Assembly: GCA_020718205.1 (NCBI GenBank)
Contig: DYSN01000023.1
Coordinates: 1 to 41,409, forward strand
From: Draconibacterium orientale
Lineage (GTDB): Bacteria; Bacteroidota; Bacteroidia; Bacteroidales; UBA12170
Reading direction: 5' to 3'
DNA: 41,409 bases
Shown here: positions 15,710-25,010 of the stretch, one piece after another
Layout of the letters: each line of letters begins with the position of its first letter
How positions within the stretch are numbered: position 1 is the stretch's first letter
Notes under the pieces: generated by a model
Database searches by the model: none
Seen by the model: the letters and a program-made list of their open reading frames with translations, nothing else
Told to the model about the DNA's origin: nothing
Program-made: the position numbers and the translations under genes

Positions 15710-16528
15710 ATGGCGCAAACAAACAACATAATAGTAAAAGAAATACCAATTCGTACTTTAAATATGAATGGTACTGACTATATAAGCATTACAGACATTG
15801 CTAAACAAAAAAATGCTATTGAACCCAAAGATGTGGTGAAAAATTGGATGAGACTCAAAAACACATTGGAGTATCCGGGGCTTTGGGAGCAATTAAACAA
15901 TCCTGATTTTAGGGGGGTCGATTTCGACCCCCTCTTGAAAGAAGCTGGAAGTAATGCTTTTACAATGAGTCCTACACGATGGATTGAGCTTACTGACTCA
16001 ATAGGGATAATTACAAGAAATGGAAATGGAGCAGGTACTTATGCCCAAAGAGATATTGCGTTTAAATTTGCAAGTTGGGTTTCGGTTGAGTTTGAATTGT
16101 ATTAAATCAAAGAATTTCAACGCTTAAAAGAAGATGAACAAAAACAAATTGGTTGGTCTGCAAAGCGTGAATTAGCAAAACTGAATTATCACATACATAC
16201 CGATGCCATTAAACAAAATCTAATTCCGGCAGAACTCTCAGCACAACAAACTTCAATAATTTATGCCAACGAAGCCGATGTATTAAATGTAGCTTTGTTT
16301 GGAATTACAGCAAAACAATGGCGCGACGAAAACCCCGATTTAAAAGGAAATATTCGCGATTATGCCGGAATTAACGAATTAATTTGTTTGTCGAATATGG
16401 AAAATTTAAACGCTGTTTTTATTGATGAAAACATACCCCAAAAAGATAGATTGATAAAACTAAACCGCATTGCAATACATCAAATGAGCATTTTGCAAGA
16501 TGTTGAAACCCGAAAATTATTGAAATGA
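15710..16528 (+). pseudogene. KilA-N domain protein gene interrupted by one TAA
   Basis: From the ATG at 15710, 131 codons are open, encoding a complete KilA-N domain: MNGTDYISITDIA, VVKNWMRLKNTLEYPGLWEQ, then WIELTDSIGI, GTYAQRDIAFKFASWVSVEF and ELY. At 16103-16105 a TAA stands where relatives, as I recall them, have Leu (SVEFxLYLIKEFQRLK), so a single TTA-to-TAA change is the simplest cause. The same frame continues without another stop to 16528 with a well-kept C-terminal region (IKEFQRLKEDEQKQIGW, NYHIHTDAIKQNLIP, MSILQDVETRKLLK). Full length would be about 272 residues. The rest is so intact that the mutation looks recent. KilA-N proteins of this type are probably DNA-binding and often travel with mobile or defence islands. 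Palindrome 5 lies inside it at 15910-15935. Confidence 0.8.
15910..15935. repeat. Coding palindrome 5 (nearly perfect, inside the second KilA-N gene)
   Basis: GGGGGTCGA / TCGACCCCC (15913-15921 and 15924-15932) around a TT centre. It starts at the third base of the TTT of Asn-Pro-Asp-Phe, exactly the position and phase of palindrome 1 in the first gene. Translated as RGVDFDPL. Confidence 0.82.
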
Positions 16529-16725
16529 AATGGAATAGTGGACATCGTCGACACGAAGTTTTTTGACAACATTCCCGTAATATCTTGGAATTTTTAAATT
16601 TACGATTATCAACCAGCCAAAAAATGGTTGAAAAACAGCTTCTTTTTGGACATCCGAAATAGTTCGGAACACGGTATTACATATATGCTTTCGGTATTAC
16701 TTCAAATTCAGTATTTTACACAGTA

Positions 16726-16755
16726 TTGAATATCAAGCCATCACAGATATTTTTG
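16726..16755 (+). promoter_or_regulatory. Bacteroidota promoter of kbl
   Basis: TTG at 16726-16728, a 19-bp spacer and a perfect -7 element TATTTTTG at 16748-16755, 42 bp before the ATG of kbl. Confidence 0.78.
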
Positions 16756-16797
16756 TAAATTCGCCCATCAAAATTGAGAAATTAAAAATTTAAAAAT

Positions 16798-17988
16798 ATG
16801 TATAAAGGTTTTCAGGAATTCTTACAAAAAGAACTGGCCGATATTAAAGAAGCCGGTTTATTCAAAAACGAACGAATCATCACCAGTCCACAGGGAGCCA
16901 TCATCAATGTGGCTAACGGACAGGAAGTTATGAATTTTTGCGCCAACAACTATTTGGGTTTAAGCAATAACCCCAAATTGGTTCAGGCCGCTAAAGATGC
17001 TCTCGATGAGCGTGGATATGGAATGTCGTCGGTGCGGTTTATTTGCGGAACTCAGGATATTCACAAAGAGCTTGAGCAAAAAATAGCCGATTATTTTGGC
17101 ACCGAAGACACCATTCTTTATGCTGCAGCTTTCGATGCCAACGGCGGTGTTTTTGAACCATTGATGGGTGTCGACGATGCCATTATTTCCGACTCACTGA
17201 ACCACGCATCAATTATTGATGGTGTTAGGCTGTCGAAAGCTGAAAGATACCGTTATAACAATGCCGATATGGCCGATCTGGAAGCGCAGTTAATTGCTGC
17301 ACAAAAGCATCGTTTCCGTCTAATTGTTACCGATGGCGTTTTTTCGATGGATGGAAATGTGGCTCCAATGGATAAAATAGTGGAACTCGCCAATAAATAC
17401 AATGCCATGGTCATGGTCGACGAGTGCCACAGCGCAGGCGTGGTGGGCGAAACAGGCCGCGGAGTTACCGAACTTTTTAATGTTCGTGGACAGGTTGAAA
17501 TTATTACCGGCACATTGGGTAAAGCTTTTGGTGGTGCCATTGGCGGGTTTACCACAGGAAAAAAAGAGATTATCGATTTGCTTCGTCAGCGTTCACGTCC
17601 ATATTTGTTCTCCAATTCTTTGCCACCGGTTGTGGTGAATGCGGGAATTAAAATGTTCGATATGATGAACGAGACCAACGAGTTGCAAGAGAAGCTGCAC
17701 AAAAACACCGCGTATTTTATGACCAAAATGCTTGCTGCCGGTTTCGATATTAAACCAACCAAATCGGCCATTTGCGCTGTGATGCTTTACGATGCAAAAC
17801 TATCGCAAGACTTCGCTTCCAACTTGCTAAACGAAGGCGTTTATGTGATTGGTTTCTATTATCCTGTGGTTGCCAAGGGACAAGCACGCATTCGGGTTCA
17901 ATTGTCGGCAGCCCACGAAACCGACCATTTGGATAAAGCCGTAGCTGCATTCACCAAAGTTGGTAAAGACCTGGGGGTGATAAAATAG
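16798..17988 (+). CDS. kbl: Glycine C-acetyltransferase (2-amino-3-ketobutyrate CoA ligase)
   Basis: 396 residues, the usual length (E. coli Kbl 398), and very similar along its entire length to that enzyme. Examples are INVANGQEVMNFCANNYLGL, SSVRFICGTQDIHKELEQ, SDSLNHASIIDGVRLSKA and RQRSRPYLFSNSLPP. It is a PLP enzyme of the alpha-oxoamine synthase family, with Lys242 in TGTLGKAFGGA as the Schiff-base lysine and the PLP-binding VDECHSAG. It splits 2-amino-3-oxobutyrate with CoA into glycine and acetyl-CoA, the second step of threonine breakdown. The threonine dehydrogenase gene (tdh) is not adjacent. The subfamily also contains serine palmitoyltransferase and biotin BioF, but the full-length match favours Kbl. 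Monocistronic, with its own promoter and terminator. Confidence 0.95.
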   Translation: MYKGFQEFLQKELADIKEAGLFKNERIITSPQGAIINVANGQEVMNFCANNYLGLSNNPKLVQAAKDALDERGYGMSSVRFICGTQDIHKELEQKIADYFGTEDTILYAAAFDANGGVFEPLMGVDDAIISDSLNHASIIDGVRLSKAERYRYNNADMADLEAQLIAAQKHRFRLIVTDGVFSMDGNVAPMDKIVELANKYNAMVMVDECHSAGVVGETGRGVTELFNVRGQVEIITGTLGKAFGGAIGGFTTGKKEIIDLLRQRSRPYLFSNSLPPVVVNAGIKMFDMMNETNELQEKLHKNTAYFMTKMLAAGFDIKPTKSAICAVMLYDAKLSQDFASNLLNEGVYVIGFYYPVVAKGQARIRVQLSAAHETDHLDKAVAAFTKVGKDLGVIK

Positions 17989-18014
17989 ACTTTTAATGGC
18001 ACTTGAACACACTA

Positions 18015-18051
18015 AAAAAGGCTGCCACAATCCAAATTGGGCAGCCTTTTT
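18015..18051. terminator. Bidirectional terminator between kbl and ppdK
   Basis: AAAAAGGCTGCC (18015-18026) and GGCAGCCTTTTT (18040-18051) form a 12-bp stem with A and T runs on the two sides. It can therefore stop transcription from both convergent genes. Confidence 0.92.
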
Positions 18052-18067
18052 AATATTAAATTCCTAA

Positions 18068-21007
18068 TTATTTTTTTCTGAGATTTTTCAGTTCTTTTTC
18101 AAACTTAGTCAGAACGATTTTGGCTTCATCTTTAAGTTTTTTCACTTCTTTCTCAGCTTCTTTACGGGCTTTTTTTGCAGCTTTTTTAGCTTCTTTTTCT
18201 ACGTTTTCGAACTCGGTTTCAACGGCTTCAGAAACTTTTTTAGCACTTTTCTTCAAGGTTTCTTTGGCTACCTCTGCATCCCATTTACTTTGTTTAATAT
18301 TGGCCTGAGCCGCAGCTAAACGAGCAATTGGAACACGGAATGGAGAACATGAAACATAGTTAAAGCCTAAGGTATTACAGAATTCCACAGAGCTGGGTTC
18401 GCCACCATGCTCACCACAAATACCAATCTTGATATTGGGGCGGGTTCTTCTTCCTTTTTCAACTGCAATTCTCATGAGACTACCAACCCCTACCTGGTCT
18501 AAAACCTGGAATGGATCGTGATCTAAGATGCCTTTTTTCAAATAGATAGGTAAGAATTTACCTGCATCGTCTCTCGAATAGCCAAAAGTCATCTGGGTTA
18601 AATCGTTGGTTCCAAACGAGAAAAACTCAGCCGACTCAGCAATCTCGTCGGCGGTTAATGCAGCACGTGGAATTTCGATCATGGTACCAACCAGATAGTC
18701 GATTCTTTCGTTTCTTTCTTCAAAAACCTTGGTAACTGTTGCTCTAACGATATCTTCCTGCATTTTAAGCTCTTTCTTGGTTCCGGTTAAAGGAATCATG
18801 ATTTCGGGCATGGCAGTGATGCCGTGGCTTTTCAGATTTAAACACGCTTCGATGATGGCACGGGCTTGCATCTCGGTAATTTCGGGATAGGTATTACCCA
18901 AACGACAACCGCGGTGACCCAACATGGGGTTAAACTCGTGCAACGATTCTACTTTGGCTTTGATTTTAGCTACAGAAACGCCCATTTCTTTAGCCATTTC
19001 TTTCTGATTGGCTTCTTCGTGGGGAACAAATTCGTGCAATGGTGGATCTAATAAGCGAACGGTAACAGGCAGGTCGTGCATGGCCTGGAATATACCTTCG
19101 AAGTCTTTTCTTTGAAGTGGCAGAAGTTTAGTAAGCGCAATACGACGTCCGGCTTCATCATCGGCCAAAATCATTTCGCGCATGGCTTTGATTTTTTCTT
19201 CTTCGAAGAACATATGCTCTGTGCGGCACAATCCAATTCCCTGAGCACCAAAATCGCGGGCTACTCTAGAATCGTGGGGAGTGTCGGCATTGGTACGAAC
19301 CAACATCACTGCATGTTTATCGGCCAATTTCATCAAGTCGCCAAAATCGCCACTTAACTCAGGTTTTATGGTTGCAATTTTATCTTCGTAAATATCGCCG
19401 GTAGAACCATTTAACGAAATCCAATCGCCTTCGCTAAATTTCTTTCCATCCACAACCATGGTTCTGGTTTTGTAATCGATCTGAAGATTACCGGCGCCAG
19501 AAACACAGCATTTACCCATACCACGAGCCACAACAGCGGCGTGAGAAGTCATACCACCACGAGCGGTTAAGATACCGTTGGCAATATTCATACCTTCGAG
19601 GTCTTCGGGAGATGTTTCGATTCGAACCAGGATGGAGTTTTTATATTTTTCACACTCGTCGGCAAAGAAAACTATCTGACCAGTGGCAGCACCCGGAGAA
19701 GCTGGTAATCCTTTAGAGATTACTTTTCCACTGGCTAAAGCACCTTTGTCGAATACATTGTGAAGCAATTCGTCTAGTTTATTGGGTTCAACTCTTAAAA
19801 GGGCTTCTTTTTCGGTAATCATTCCTTCTTTGAGCATGTCCATGGCAATTTTAACCATAGCAGCACCGGTACGTTTTCCGTTACGGGTTTGAAGCATCCA
19901 GAGTTTGCCATCCTGAACTGTGAATTCAAGATCCTGCATATCTCTGTAGTGAAGCTCGAGTTTGTTTTGGGTTGCATTGAGTTCGGCATAAACCTTAGGC
20001 ATAGCTTCTTCCAATGATGGGAATCTAGAAGCTCTTTCTTCTTCGGTAACACCAGCCAAAATTGCCCATCTTCTCGATCCTTCGATGGTGATTTGTTGAG
20101 GAGTACGAATACCGGCAACTACGTCTTCGCCCTGAGCATCAATCAGATATTCGCCATTGAAAAGGTTTTCGCCAGTTCCGGCATCACGGGTAAAGGCTAC
20201 ACCGGTAGCTGAGTTGGAACCCATATTTCCGAATACCATAGCCTGAACGTTTACTGCAGTTCCCCAGGCAGCCGGAATGTCGTTAAGTTTTCTGTAGTAG
20301 ATGGCTCTTGGATTCATCCAACTGTCGAATACGGCCATAACAGAACCCCAAAGTTGTTCCCATGGATCGCTTGGGAAGTCGTGACCAGTTTTGGTTTTAA
20401 CTGCGGCTTTAAATCTTTTCACTAATTCTTTTAAATCATCAACAGTAAGTTCGTTATCGGTTTTAACACCTTTTTCTTCCTTAACATGTTCAATAATTTC
20501 TTCGAATGGATCGATATCGGTTTTAGATTCGGGTTTCATTCCCAACACAACATCGCCAAACATTTGAACAAAGCGGCGGTAAGAATCCCAGGCAAAGCGC
20601 TCGTTGTTGGTTTTTTTGGCAATACCTTCAACAGCTTCGTCGTTCAAACCTAAGTTAAGAACTGTGTCCATCATGCCGGGCATAGAAGCACGGGCACCAG
20701 AGCGAACTGACAACAAACAAGGATTTTTTTTGTCACCAAACTTTGTGCCCATCATTTTTTCCACAGCTGCAACAGCATCTTCCACTTCTTTTTTAATCAT
20801 GTTCACTGCATAATCGCGGCCCTTTTCATTGTAGGCAGTACAAACTTCTGTGGTTATGGTGAAGCCCGGAGGAACCGGCACACCGATTAAGTTCATTTCG
20901 GCCAGATTGGCGCCTTTTCCCCCAAGAAGATTCTTCATGGTAGCATTGCCATCGGCTTTTCTATCTCCGAAGAGATAAACATTTTTTACTTTGTTTTCTT
21001 TACTCAT
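18068..21007 (-). CDS. ppdK: Pyruvate, phosphate dikinase with a lysine-rich C-terminal tail
   Basis: 979 residues; PPDK is normally about 875-910. The ATP-grasp nucleotide domain comes first ([20 protein letters not shown]). The phosphohistidine domain has catalytic His489 in [15 protein letters not shown], and the PEP/pyruvate TIM barrel has Cys864 in [13 protein letters not shown] and [18 protein letters not shown]. It interconverts ATP, Pi and pyruvate with AMP, PPi and PEP in the cytoplasm and is central to energy metabolism of many anaerobes. The catalytic body ends near residue 902 ([11 protein letters not shown]). The last 77 residues form a highly charged Lys/Glu/Ala-rich helical tail ([18 protein letters not shown]) that is not part of the standard fold. 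No frameshift is seen at the junction. Confidence 0.96.
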   Translation of the reverse strand: MSKENKVKNVYLFGDRKADGNATMKNLLGGKGANLAEMNLIGVPVPPGFTITTEVCTAYNEKGRDYAVNMIKKEVEDAVAAVEKMMGTKFGDKKNPCLLSVRSGARASMPGMMDTVLNLGLNDEAVEGIAKKTNNERFAWDSYRRFVQMFGDVVLGMKPESKTDIDPFEEIIEHVKEEKGVKTDNELTVDDLKELVKRFKAAVKTKTGHDFPSDPWEQLWGSVMAVFDSWMNPRAIYYRKLNDIPAAWGTAVNVQAMVFGNMGSNSATGVAFTRDAGTGENLFNGEYLIDAQGEDVVAGIRTPQQITIEGSRRWAILAGVTEEERASRFPSLEEAMPKVYAELNATQNKLELHYRDMQDLEFTVQDGKLWMLQTRNGKRTGAAMVKIAMDMLKEGMITEKEALLRVEPNKLDELLHNVFDKGALASGKVISKGLPASPGAATGQIVFFADECEKYKNSILVRIETSPEDLEGMNIANGILTARGGMTSHAAVVARGMGKCCVSGAGNLQIDYKTRTMVVDGKKFSEGDWISLNGSTGDIYEDKIATIKPELSGDFGDLMKLADKHAVMLVRTNADTPHDSRVARDFGAQGIGLCRTEHMFFEEEKIKAMREMILADDEAGRRIALTKLLPLQRKDFEGIFQAMHDLPVTVRLLDPPLHEFVPHEEANQKEMAKEMGVSVAKIKAKVESLHEFNPMLGHRGCRLGNTYPEITEMQARAIIEACLNLKSHGITAMPEIMIPLTGTKKELKMQEDIVRATVTKVFEERNERIDYLVGTMIEIPRAALTADEIAESAEFFSFGTNDLTQMTFGYSRDDAGKFLPIYLKKGILDHDPFQVLDQVGVGSLMRIAVEKGRRTRPNIKIGICGEHGGEPSSVEFCNTLGFNYVSCSPFRVPIARLAAAQANIKQSKWDAEVAKETLKKSAKKVSEAVETEFENVEKEAKKAAKKARKEAEKEVKKLKDEAKIVLTKFEKELKNLRKK

Positions 21008-21050
21008 TATTATGTGATTTTAATATGAATTTTTCTAAAAATAAGAGGCA

Positions 21051-21058
21051 CAAAGTTA
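21051..21058 (-). promoter_or_regulatory. -7 element (TAACTTTG) of ppdK
   Basis: On the minus strand TAACTTTG reads from 21058 to 21051, 43 bp before the ATG at 21007. No clear -33 TTG is present. Confidence 0.55.
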
Positions 21059-21410
21059 CAAAAAAAAGTATTGATTTCATGAAATATCGAGTCTAAATTA
21101 GATATTTCCAGCCATTGAATTTCAAACGATTGCATAACATTTTTTCCTAAAAAACATTTAAAAAGCGAACCCCTGCGTTCTGAAGTTTTTAAAAGAAATT
21201 CAATGTATTCAAGGCATTCAACAGAAAGGAATGAAATAATGGCATGTGCAGGCTTTGGGGATTGGAAAATAAATTGACTTTCGAAATTTGGTTTTTCGAA
21301 GTGCAAAAGGGTCGAAATTATTCATAAACAAGTGTTGAAAAGTTGGTATGCGTAAATATATCAGGGGGTTAAAACATTGTATCTTCATATCTCCTAATCA
21401 AGTTGTGTCT
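21059..21410. other. Divergent intergenic region between ppdK and the hybrid kinase
   Basis: About 350 bp without a supported gene. It contains the upstream part of the ppdK promoter and, presumably, the promoter of the hybrid kinase. Only a poor -7 match (TATCTTCA near 21379) was found for the latter. No strong repeat or hairpin was noticed. Confidence 0.4.
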
Positions 21411-23069
21411 ATGATGTCGAATTTAGAAATATTGCCCATACTGCTTATTGTTGTTATTGCCATTTTATTAGTTTATTTGCTCCTTATGAGGAGGCAACTC
21501 AAAATGGCCAATAAGGAAAAAGCAACCATTCTGGCCAGTGTTAACACCACAAAAATGGAGTTTTGGTCGTCCATTTCACACGAAATCAGAACCCCTATGA
21601 ACGGAATTATGGGGCTGACGGATTTGCTAAAAAAAACCAAGCTTAACAAGGAACAGGAAGAATATATGGTCGATTTTGGAACCAGCACCAGCAATTTGCT
21701 CACTGCGGTAAACTCACTTCTCGACAGAGCCCGCCTTGCCAGCGACAATATAGAACTCGACGAAGTACCTTTCAGCATTCAGGATATTGTCCATGGCATT
21801 GCCGAGTATTTTCAGCCCGAAATAAAAGAAAAAAATCTCGAATTTGTGGTTTATATAGAGCCTGGAATCCCCGATTTGCTTCTGGGCGACCCGGTTCGAT
21901 TGAAAGAAATTCTTCTGAACCTGGTTCGAAATGCGGTAAAATATACCATCAAAGGGGATGTGGCTTTATATGTTGAAACCGAAAGCAGTAAACTGGAAAA
22001 AATAAAACTAAAGTTCCGGGTAGAAGATACCGGCATTGGAATGAGTCCGGTGAAGCAGGAAGCTCTATACAATACAGTGACTAAAATTGACCGAAAGAAA
22101 TTTCTCGATTTTGGGGGGCCTGGATTAAGTCTGGCGGTGTCGAAACGTATGTGTGAGCTCATGGGGGGCGAAATGGGCTTTAAAAGTGAAGAGAACATTG
22201 GAAGCCATTTTTGGTTTTCAGCCATTTTTATAAAAAGTACCCGCCGGATGGATTTCAACACTTCTTCTGCATCCATCACATTCAGCGGACTCAAAGCTGC
22301 TGTGATAGAAAAACACGACATCAGTCGCAAAATCCTGATCGAATACCTTCAAACACTAAGCATCGAAGTTTTAGCTTTCCCTACAACTATGGAGCTCATT
22401 CAACATTTCGAGACTCATCGCAATCAGGAAATTTACGACATCATTCTCATTCAACGTCAATTTCAGGAAGTAACTGACAAGATGGAAATCAGGCGGTTAA
22501 AGAGCATCGAAGCTTTATCAAGAGCCGAGTTTATCCTTATATCTACTGCTGCAAATCTTTACAAAAAGGAAGCACTACGCGAGGCTGGCTACTCGGGCTA
22601 CCTGAATAAACCGCTCGTTCTTTCGCATTTGGCCAACGAAATTGGGGCAGTGATTCCTGCCCGTTTTAAAATGGAAGAGCTGAAAAATGAACCCGAGAAT
22701 CTGGGGATAAAAATTCTGCTGGTTGAAGACAATCTTATTAACGAAAAGGTGGCCAAAGCCAGCCTTGAGCGTATGGGTCACGAGGTTGAAGTGGCTCGGG
22801 AAGGCTCAACGGCTTTGGCAAAATATCGCGTCAAAGACTACGACCTGGTTCTGCTCGATATTAAAATGCCCGGGATGGACGGCTTTGAAGTGGCCGGCGA
22901 ATTGAGAAAAATTGAAGTAACCCACCCCAAAAAGAAACCATCGAAAATCATTGCACTCACTGCCGAAGATTTCGAAGGCATAAAAAACCGTTGCTTTAAG
23001 GCTGGAATGAATGGAATGCTGCGAAAACCCTTCAATTTTGCAGAGCTTACAACCATTCTCAAAGGATAG
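21411..23069 (+). CDS. Hybrid histidine kinase with two receiver domains (one degenerate)
   Basis: About 552 residues from the ATG at 21411; an ATG at 21348 would add 21 residues before the membrane helix. One N-terminal transmembrane helix (about 5-26, LPILLIVVIAILLVYLLL) is followed directly by HisKA with His57 in SISHEIRTPMNG. HATPase_c comes next (N-box NLVRNAVKYT, G1 DTGIGMS, G2 FGGPGLSLAVSK). A receiver-like domain (about 285-405) has YDIILIQRQF where the phospho-acceptor Asp should be. The last domain is a complete receiver with Asp483 in LVLLDIKMPGMDGF and Lys in LRKPF. There is no periplasmic sensor domain, so input must come from the membrane helix, the cytoplasm or a partner. It converges on the DUF4294 gene with a 2-bp gap. 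Confidence 0.9.
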   Translation: MMSNLEILPILLIVVIAILLVYLLLMRRQLKMANKEKATILASVNTTKMEFWSSISHEIRTPMNGIMGLTDLLKKTKLNKEQEEYMVDFGTSTSNLLTAVNSLLDRARLASDNIELDEVPFSIQDIVHGIAEYFQPEIKEKNLEFVVYIEPGIPDLLLGDPVRLKEILLNLVRNAVKYTIKGDVALYVETESSKLEKIKLKFRVEDTGIGMSPVKQEALYNTVTKIDRKKFLDFGGPGLSLAVSKRMCELMGGEMGFKSEENIGSHFWFSAIFIKSTRRMDFNTSSASITFSGLKAAVIEKHDISRKILIEYLQTLSIEVLAFPTTMELIQHFETHRNQEIYDIILIQRQFQEVTDKMEIRRLKSIEALSRAEFILISTAANLYKKEALREAGYSGYLNKPLVLSHLANEIGAVIPARFKMEELKNEPENLGIKILLVEDNLINEKVAKASLERMGHEVEVAREGSTALAKYRVKDYDLVLLDIKMPGMDGFEVAGELRKIEVTHPKKKPSKIIALTAEDFEGIKNRCFKAGMNGMLRKPFNFAELTTILKG

Positions 23070-23071
23070 TA

Positions 23072-23656
23072 CTAAATTTTTCCGGTCTCAATTTGCCGAA
23101 CAATGAATTCGAGCTCCTTATCACGCCCCTCGGGGTCGTAACGATCTTTTAAATCGAAGCCAAACAATCGGGCAAAACTTTGGTAAAAAATGGCACGAAA
23201 GCTACCTCTAAGCTCTTTCACAATGTCGTAACCGGCTGTTTTTGTTTCACGGTCGATGAGCTTTAAGAGTATTTCGCCTTGCATATAGGTAAATTTTTTT
23301 AAGTCTTCTTCAAATTGCTCTTTCAACTCCTGCTCGGCTCGCTGCATGATGATCTTGCGTTCCCGTTTACCGGGCGTTTTGGCCAAAATAGCTTCGTATT
23401 CATGCATTTTAAGCCCGGCAATTTTAGCATAGGGATAGACTTTTTTCACATACATTACCAGCCGGCTGTATCGCTTTGCATTTTTCTTACTGTCGAAAAT
23501 CAGGGGGGCGGTTATTTCTACTTCTCTCAGAAATTCCACAAAAATAGTATCTCCATTTTCGATATATGCTGGTCGCACACCCTCGGTCGACACCTGACCA
23601 GTGGCCATCATCGCTCCCGGGAGCAGAAATAGGAATATGATTATTTTACGATGCAT
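23072..23656 (-). CDS. DUF4294 family exported protein
   Basis: 194 residues from the ATG at 23656. A start at 23674 adds MHQSQF in front of an otherwise clean signal peptide (HRKIIIFLFLLPGAMMATG-Q). The mature protein has NAKRYSRLVMYVKKVYPYAK, followed by charged helices and the end FGFDLKDRYDPEGRDKELEF. This is the DUF4294 family, widespread in Bacteroidota and without a known function. The high content of charged helices suggests an extended alpha-helical periplasmic protein. It lies downstream of clpX behind a strong terminator, so it is transcribed separately. Confidence 0.85.
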   Translation of the reverse strand: MHRKIIIFLFLLPGAMMATGQVSTEGVRPAYIENGDTIFVEFLREVEITAPLIFDSKKNAKRYSRLVMYVKKVYPYAKIAGLKMHEYEAILAKTPGKRERKIIMQRAEQELKEQFEEDLKKFTYMQGEILLKLIDRETKTAGYDIVKELRGSFRAIFYQSFARLFGFDLKDRYDPEGRDKELEFIVRQIETGKI

Positions 23657-23693
23657 AAATTGAGATTGGTGCAATATTAATCAAATTTTAAGC

Positions 23694-23732
23694 CAAAAAA
23701 ATAGCTGTCGATGCCATCATCAACAGCTATTT
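23694..23732 (-). terminator. Rho-independent terminator of the tig-clpP-clpX operon
   Basis: On the minus strand AAATAGCTGT (23732-23723) pairs with ACAGCTATTT (23708-23699) and runs into a T-run. It lies 26 bp after the clpX stop. Confidence 0.92.
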
Positions 23733-23757
23733 AAGTTTAGGTTCGTTGACCGGAAAT

Positions 23758-24999
23758 CTAAGCTACTTTATGTTTACTGATAACGTGGCTTGCCAGCATA
23801 TCTATGGCATATTGCTTATCAATGGTTATCATTGACTTTTCGGTGGACGAGGGGCCTTCGAACATGGCTTCGGTCATGATGGCTTCGATAATGGAACGAA
23901 GTCCGCGCGCACCAATTTTGAATTCAATGGCTTTATCCACAATATGATCGATGGCTTCGTCGGTGAATACCAGCTCTACCCCATCCATATCGAACAATTT
24001 CATAAACTGTTTGGTGATGGCATTTTTTGGTTCGGTTAGAATTCTCCTTAAAGCATCTCTGTCGAGAGGGTTTAAGTAGGTTAGAATGGGCAAACGTCCA
24101 ATGATTTCGGGGATCAGACCAAATTTCTTTAAATCGGCAGGCGCAATATACTGAAGCAGATTGGCCTGATCGATATGGTCTTTCTCTTTTTTAGCTCCAT
24201 AACCCAGCATATTGGTTTTCAATCGACTACCAATATGACGCTCTATGCCATTGAAAGCCCCGCCGGCAATGAACAGAATATCGCGGGTATTTATTTTCAC
24301 CATTTTTTGTTCCGGATGTTTGCGGCCTCCCTGTGGCGGAACGTTAACATCGGTACCTTCGAGAAGTTTGAGCAGTGCTTGCTGAACTCCTTCGCCCGAC
24401 ACATCGCGGGTTATGCTGGGATTATCGCTTTTGCGGGCTATCTTGTCGAGCTCATCGATGAAAATAATTCCGCGTTCGGTAGCTTTCACATCGTAATCGG
24501 CCGCCTGAAGCAACTTGGAGAGAATGCTTTCCACATCTTCGCCCACATAACCGGCTTCGGTTAAAACGGTGGCATCGACAATGGCAAACGGAACCTTTAG
24601 AATTTTTGCAATGGTGCGGGCTAGCAAAGTTTTTCCGGTGCCTGTTTCTCCAACCAGGATGATGTTCGATTTTTCAATCTCCACATCTTTAAACTTTTTG
24701 CTGCTGGGTTGGCCGATGCGTTTGTAGTGATTGTAAACCGCCACCGCCAGAATTTTCTTCGCTTCATCCTGACCAATAACATATTCGTCGAGGAAGGCTT
24801 TTATTTCTTTGGGTTTGGGCACATCGCCATGCGTGACACCGCCTGTGTTGGCTTTAACTTCTTCCCGAACTATCTGATAGGCCTGCTCCACGCAGCTATC
24901 GCAGATATGACCGGAGAAACCGGCTATCAGCAATCCAGCTTCGTCACCGGGTCTTCCACAAAAAGAACAAATCTCCTTGGAGCTAACTTTTTTTGCCAT
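23758..24999 (-). CDS. clpX: ATP-dependent Clp protease ATP-binding subunit ClpX
   Basis: 413 residues, normal length. The N-terminal zinc-binding domain has Cys pairs CSFCGRP and CDSC (about residues 12-40). The AAA+ module has Walker A GETGTGKT, Walker [14 protein letters not shown], the pore loop in [12 protein letters not shown], sensor-1 [11 protein letters not shown] and sensor-2 [13 protein letters not shown]. The ClpP-docking IGF-type loop appears as LGYGAKK, so the exact docking tripeptide differs from the proteobacterial one. It unfolds substrates and feeds them into ClpP. It starts 11 bp after clpP. Confidence 0.97.
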   Translation of the reverse strand: MAKKVSSKEICSFCGRPGDEAGLLIAGFSGHICDSCVEQAYQIVREEVKANTGGVTHGDVPKPKEIKAFLDEYVIGQDEAKKILAVAVYNHYKRIGQPSSKKFKDVEIEKSNIILVGETGTGKTLLARTIAKILKVPFAIVDATVLTEAGYVGEDVESILSKLLQAADYDVKATERGIIFIDELDKIARKSDNPSITRDVSGEGVQQALLKLLEGTDVNVPPQGGRKHPEQKMVKINTRDILFIAGGAFNGIERHIGSRLKTNMLGYGAKKEKDHIDQANLLQYIAPADLKKFGLIPEIIGRLPILTYLNPLDRDALRRILTEPKNAITKQFMKLFDMDGVELVFTDEAIDHIVDKAIEFKIGARGLRSIIEAIMTEAMFEGPSSTEKSMITIDKQYAIDMLASHVISKHKVA

Positions 25000-25010
25000 A
25001 ATGGTTCGTA

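Noticed and set aside
16529..16725. Possible insertion-sequence footprint between the KilA-N gene and kbl
   Set aside because: Only short repeats (CGGTATTAC twice, a CCGAA/TTCGG hairpin) are present; no terminal inverted repeats or transposase fragment.
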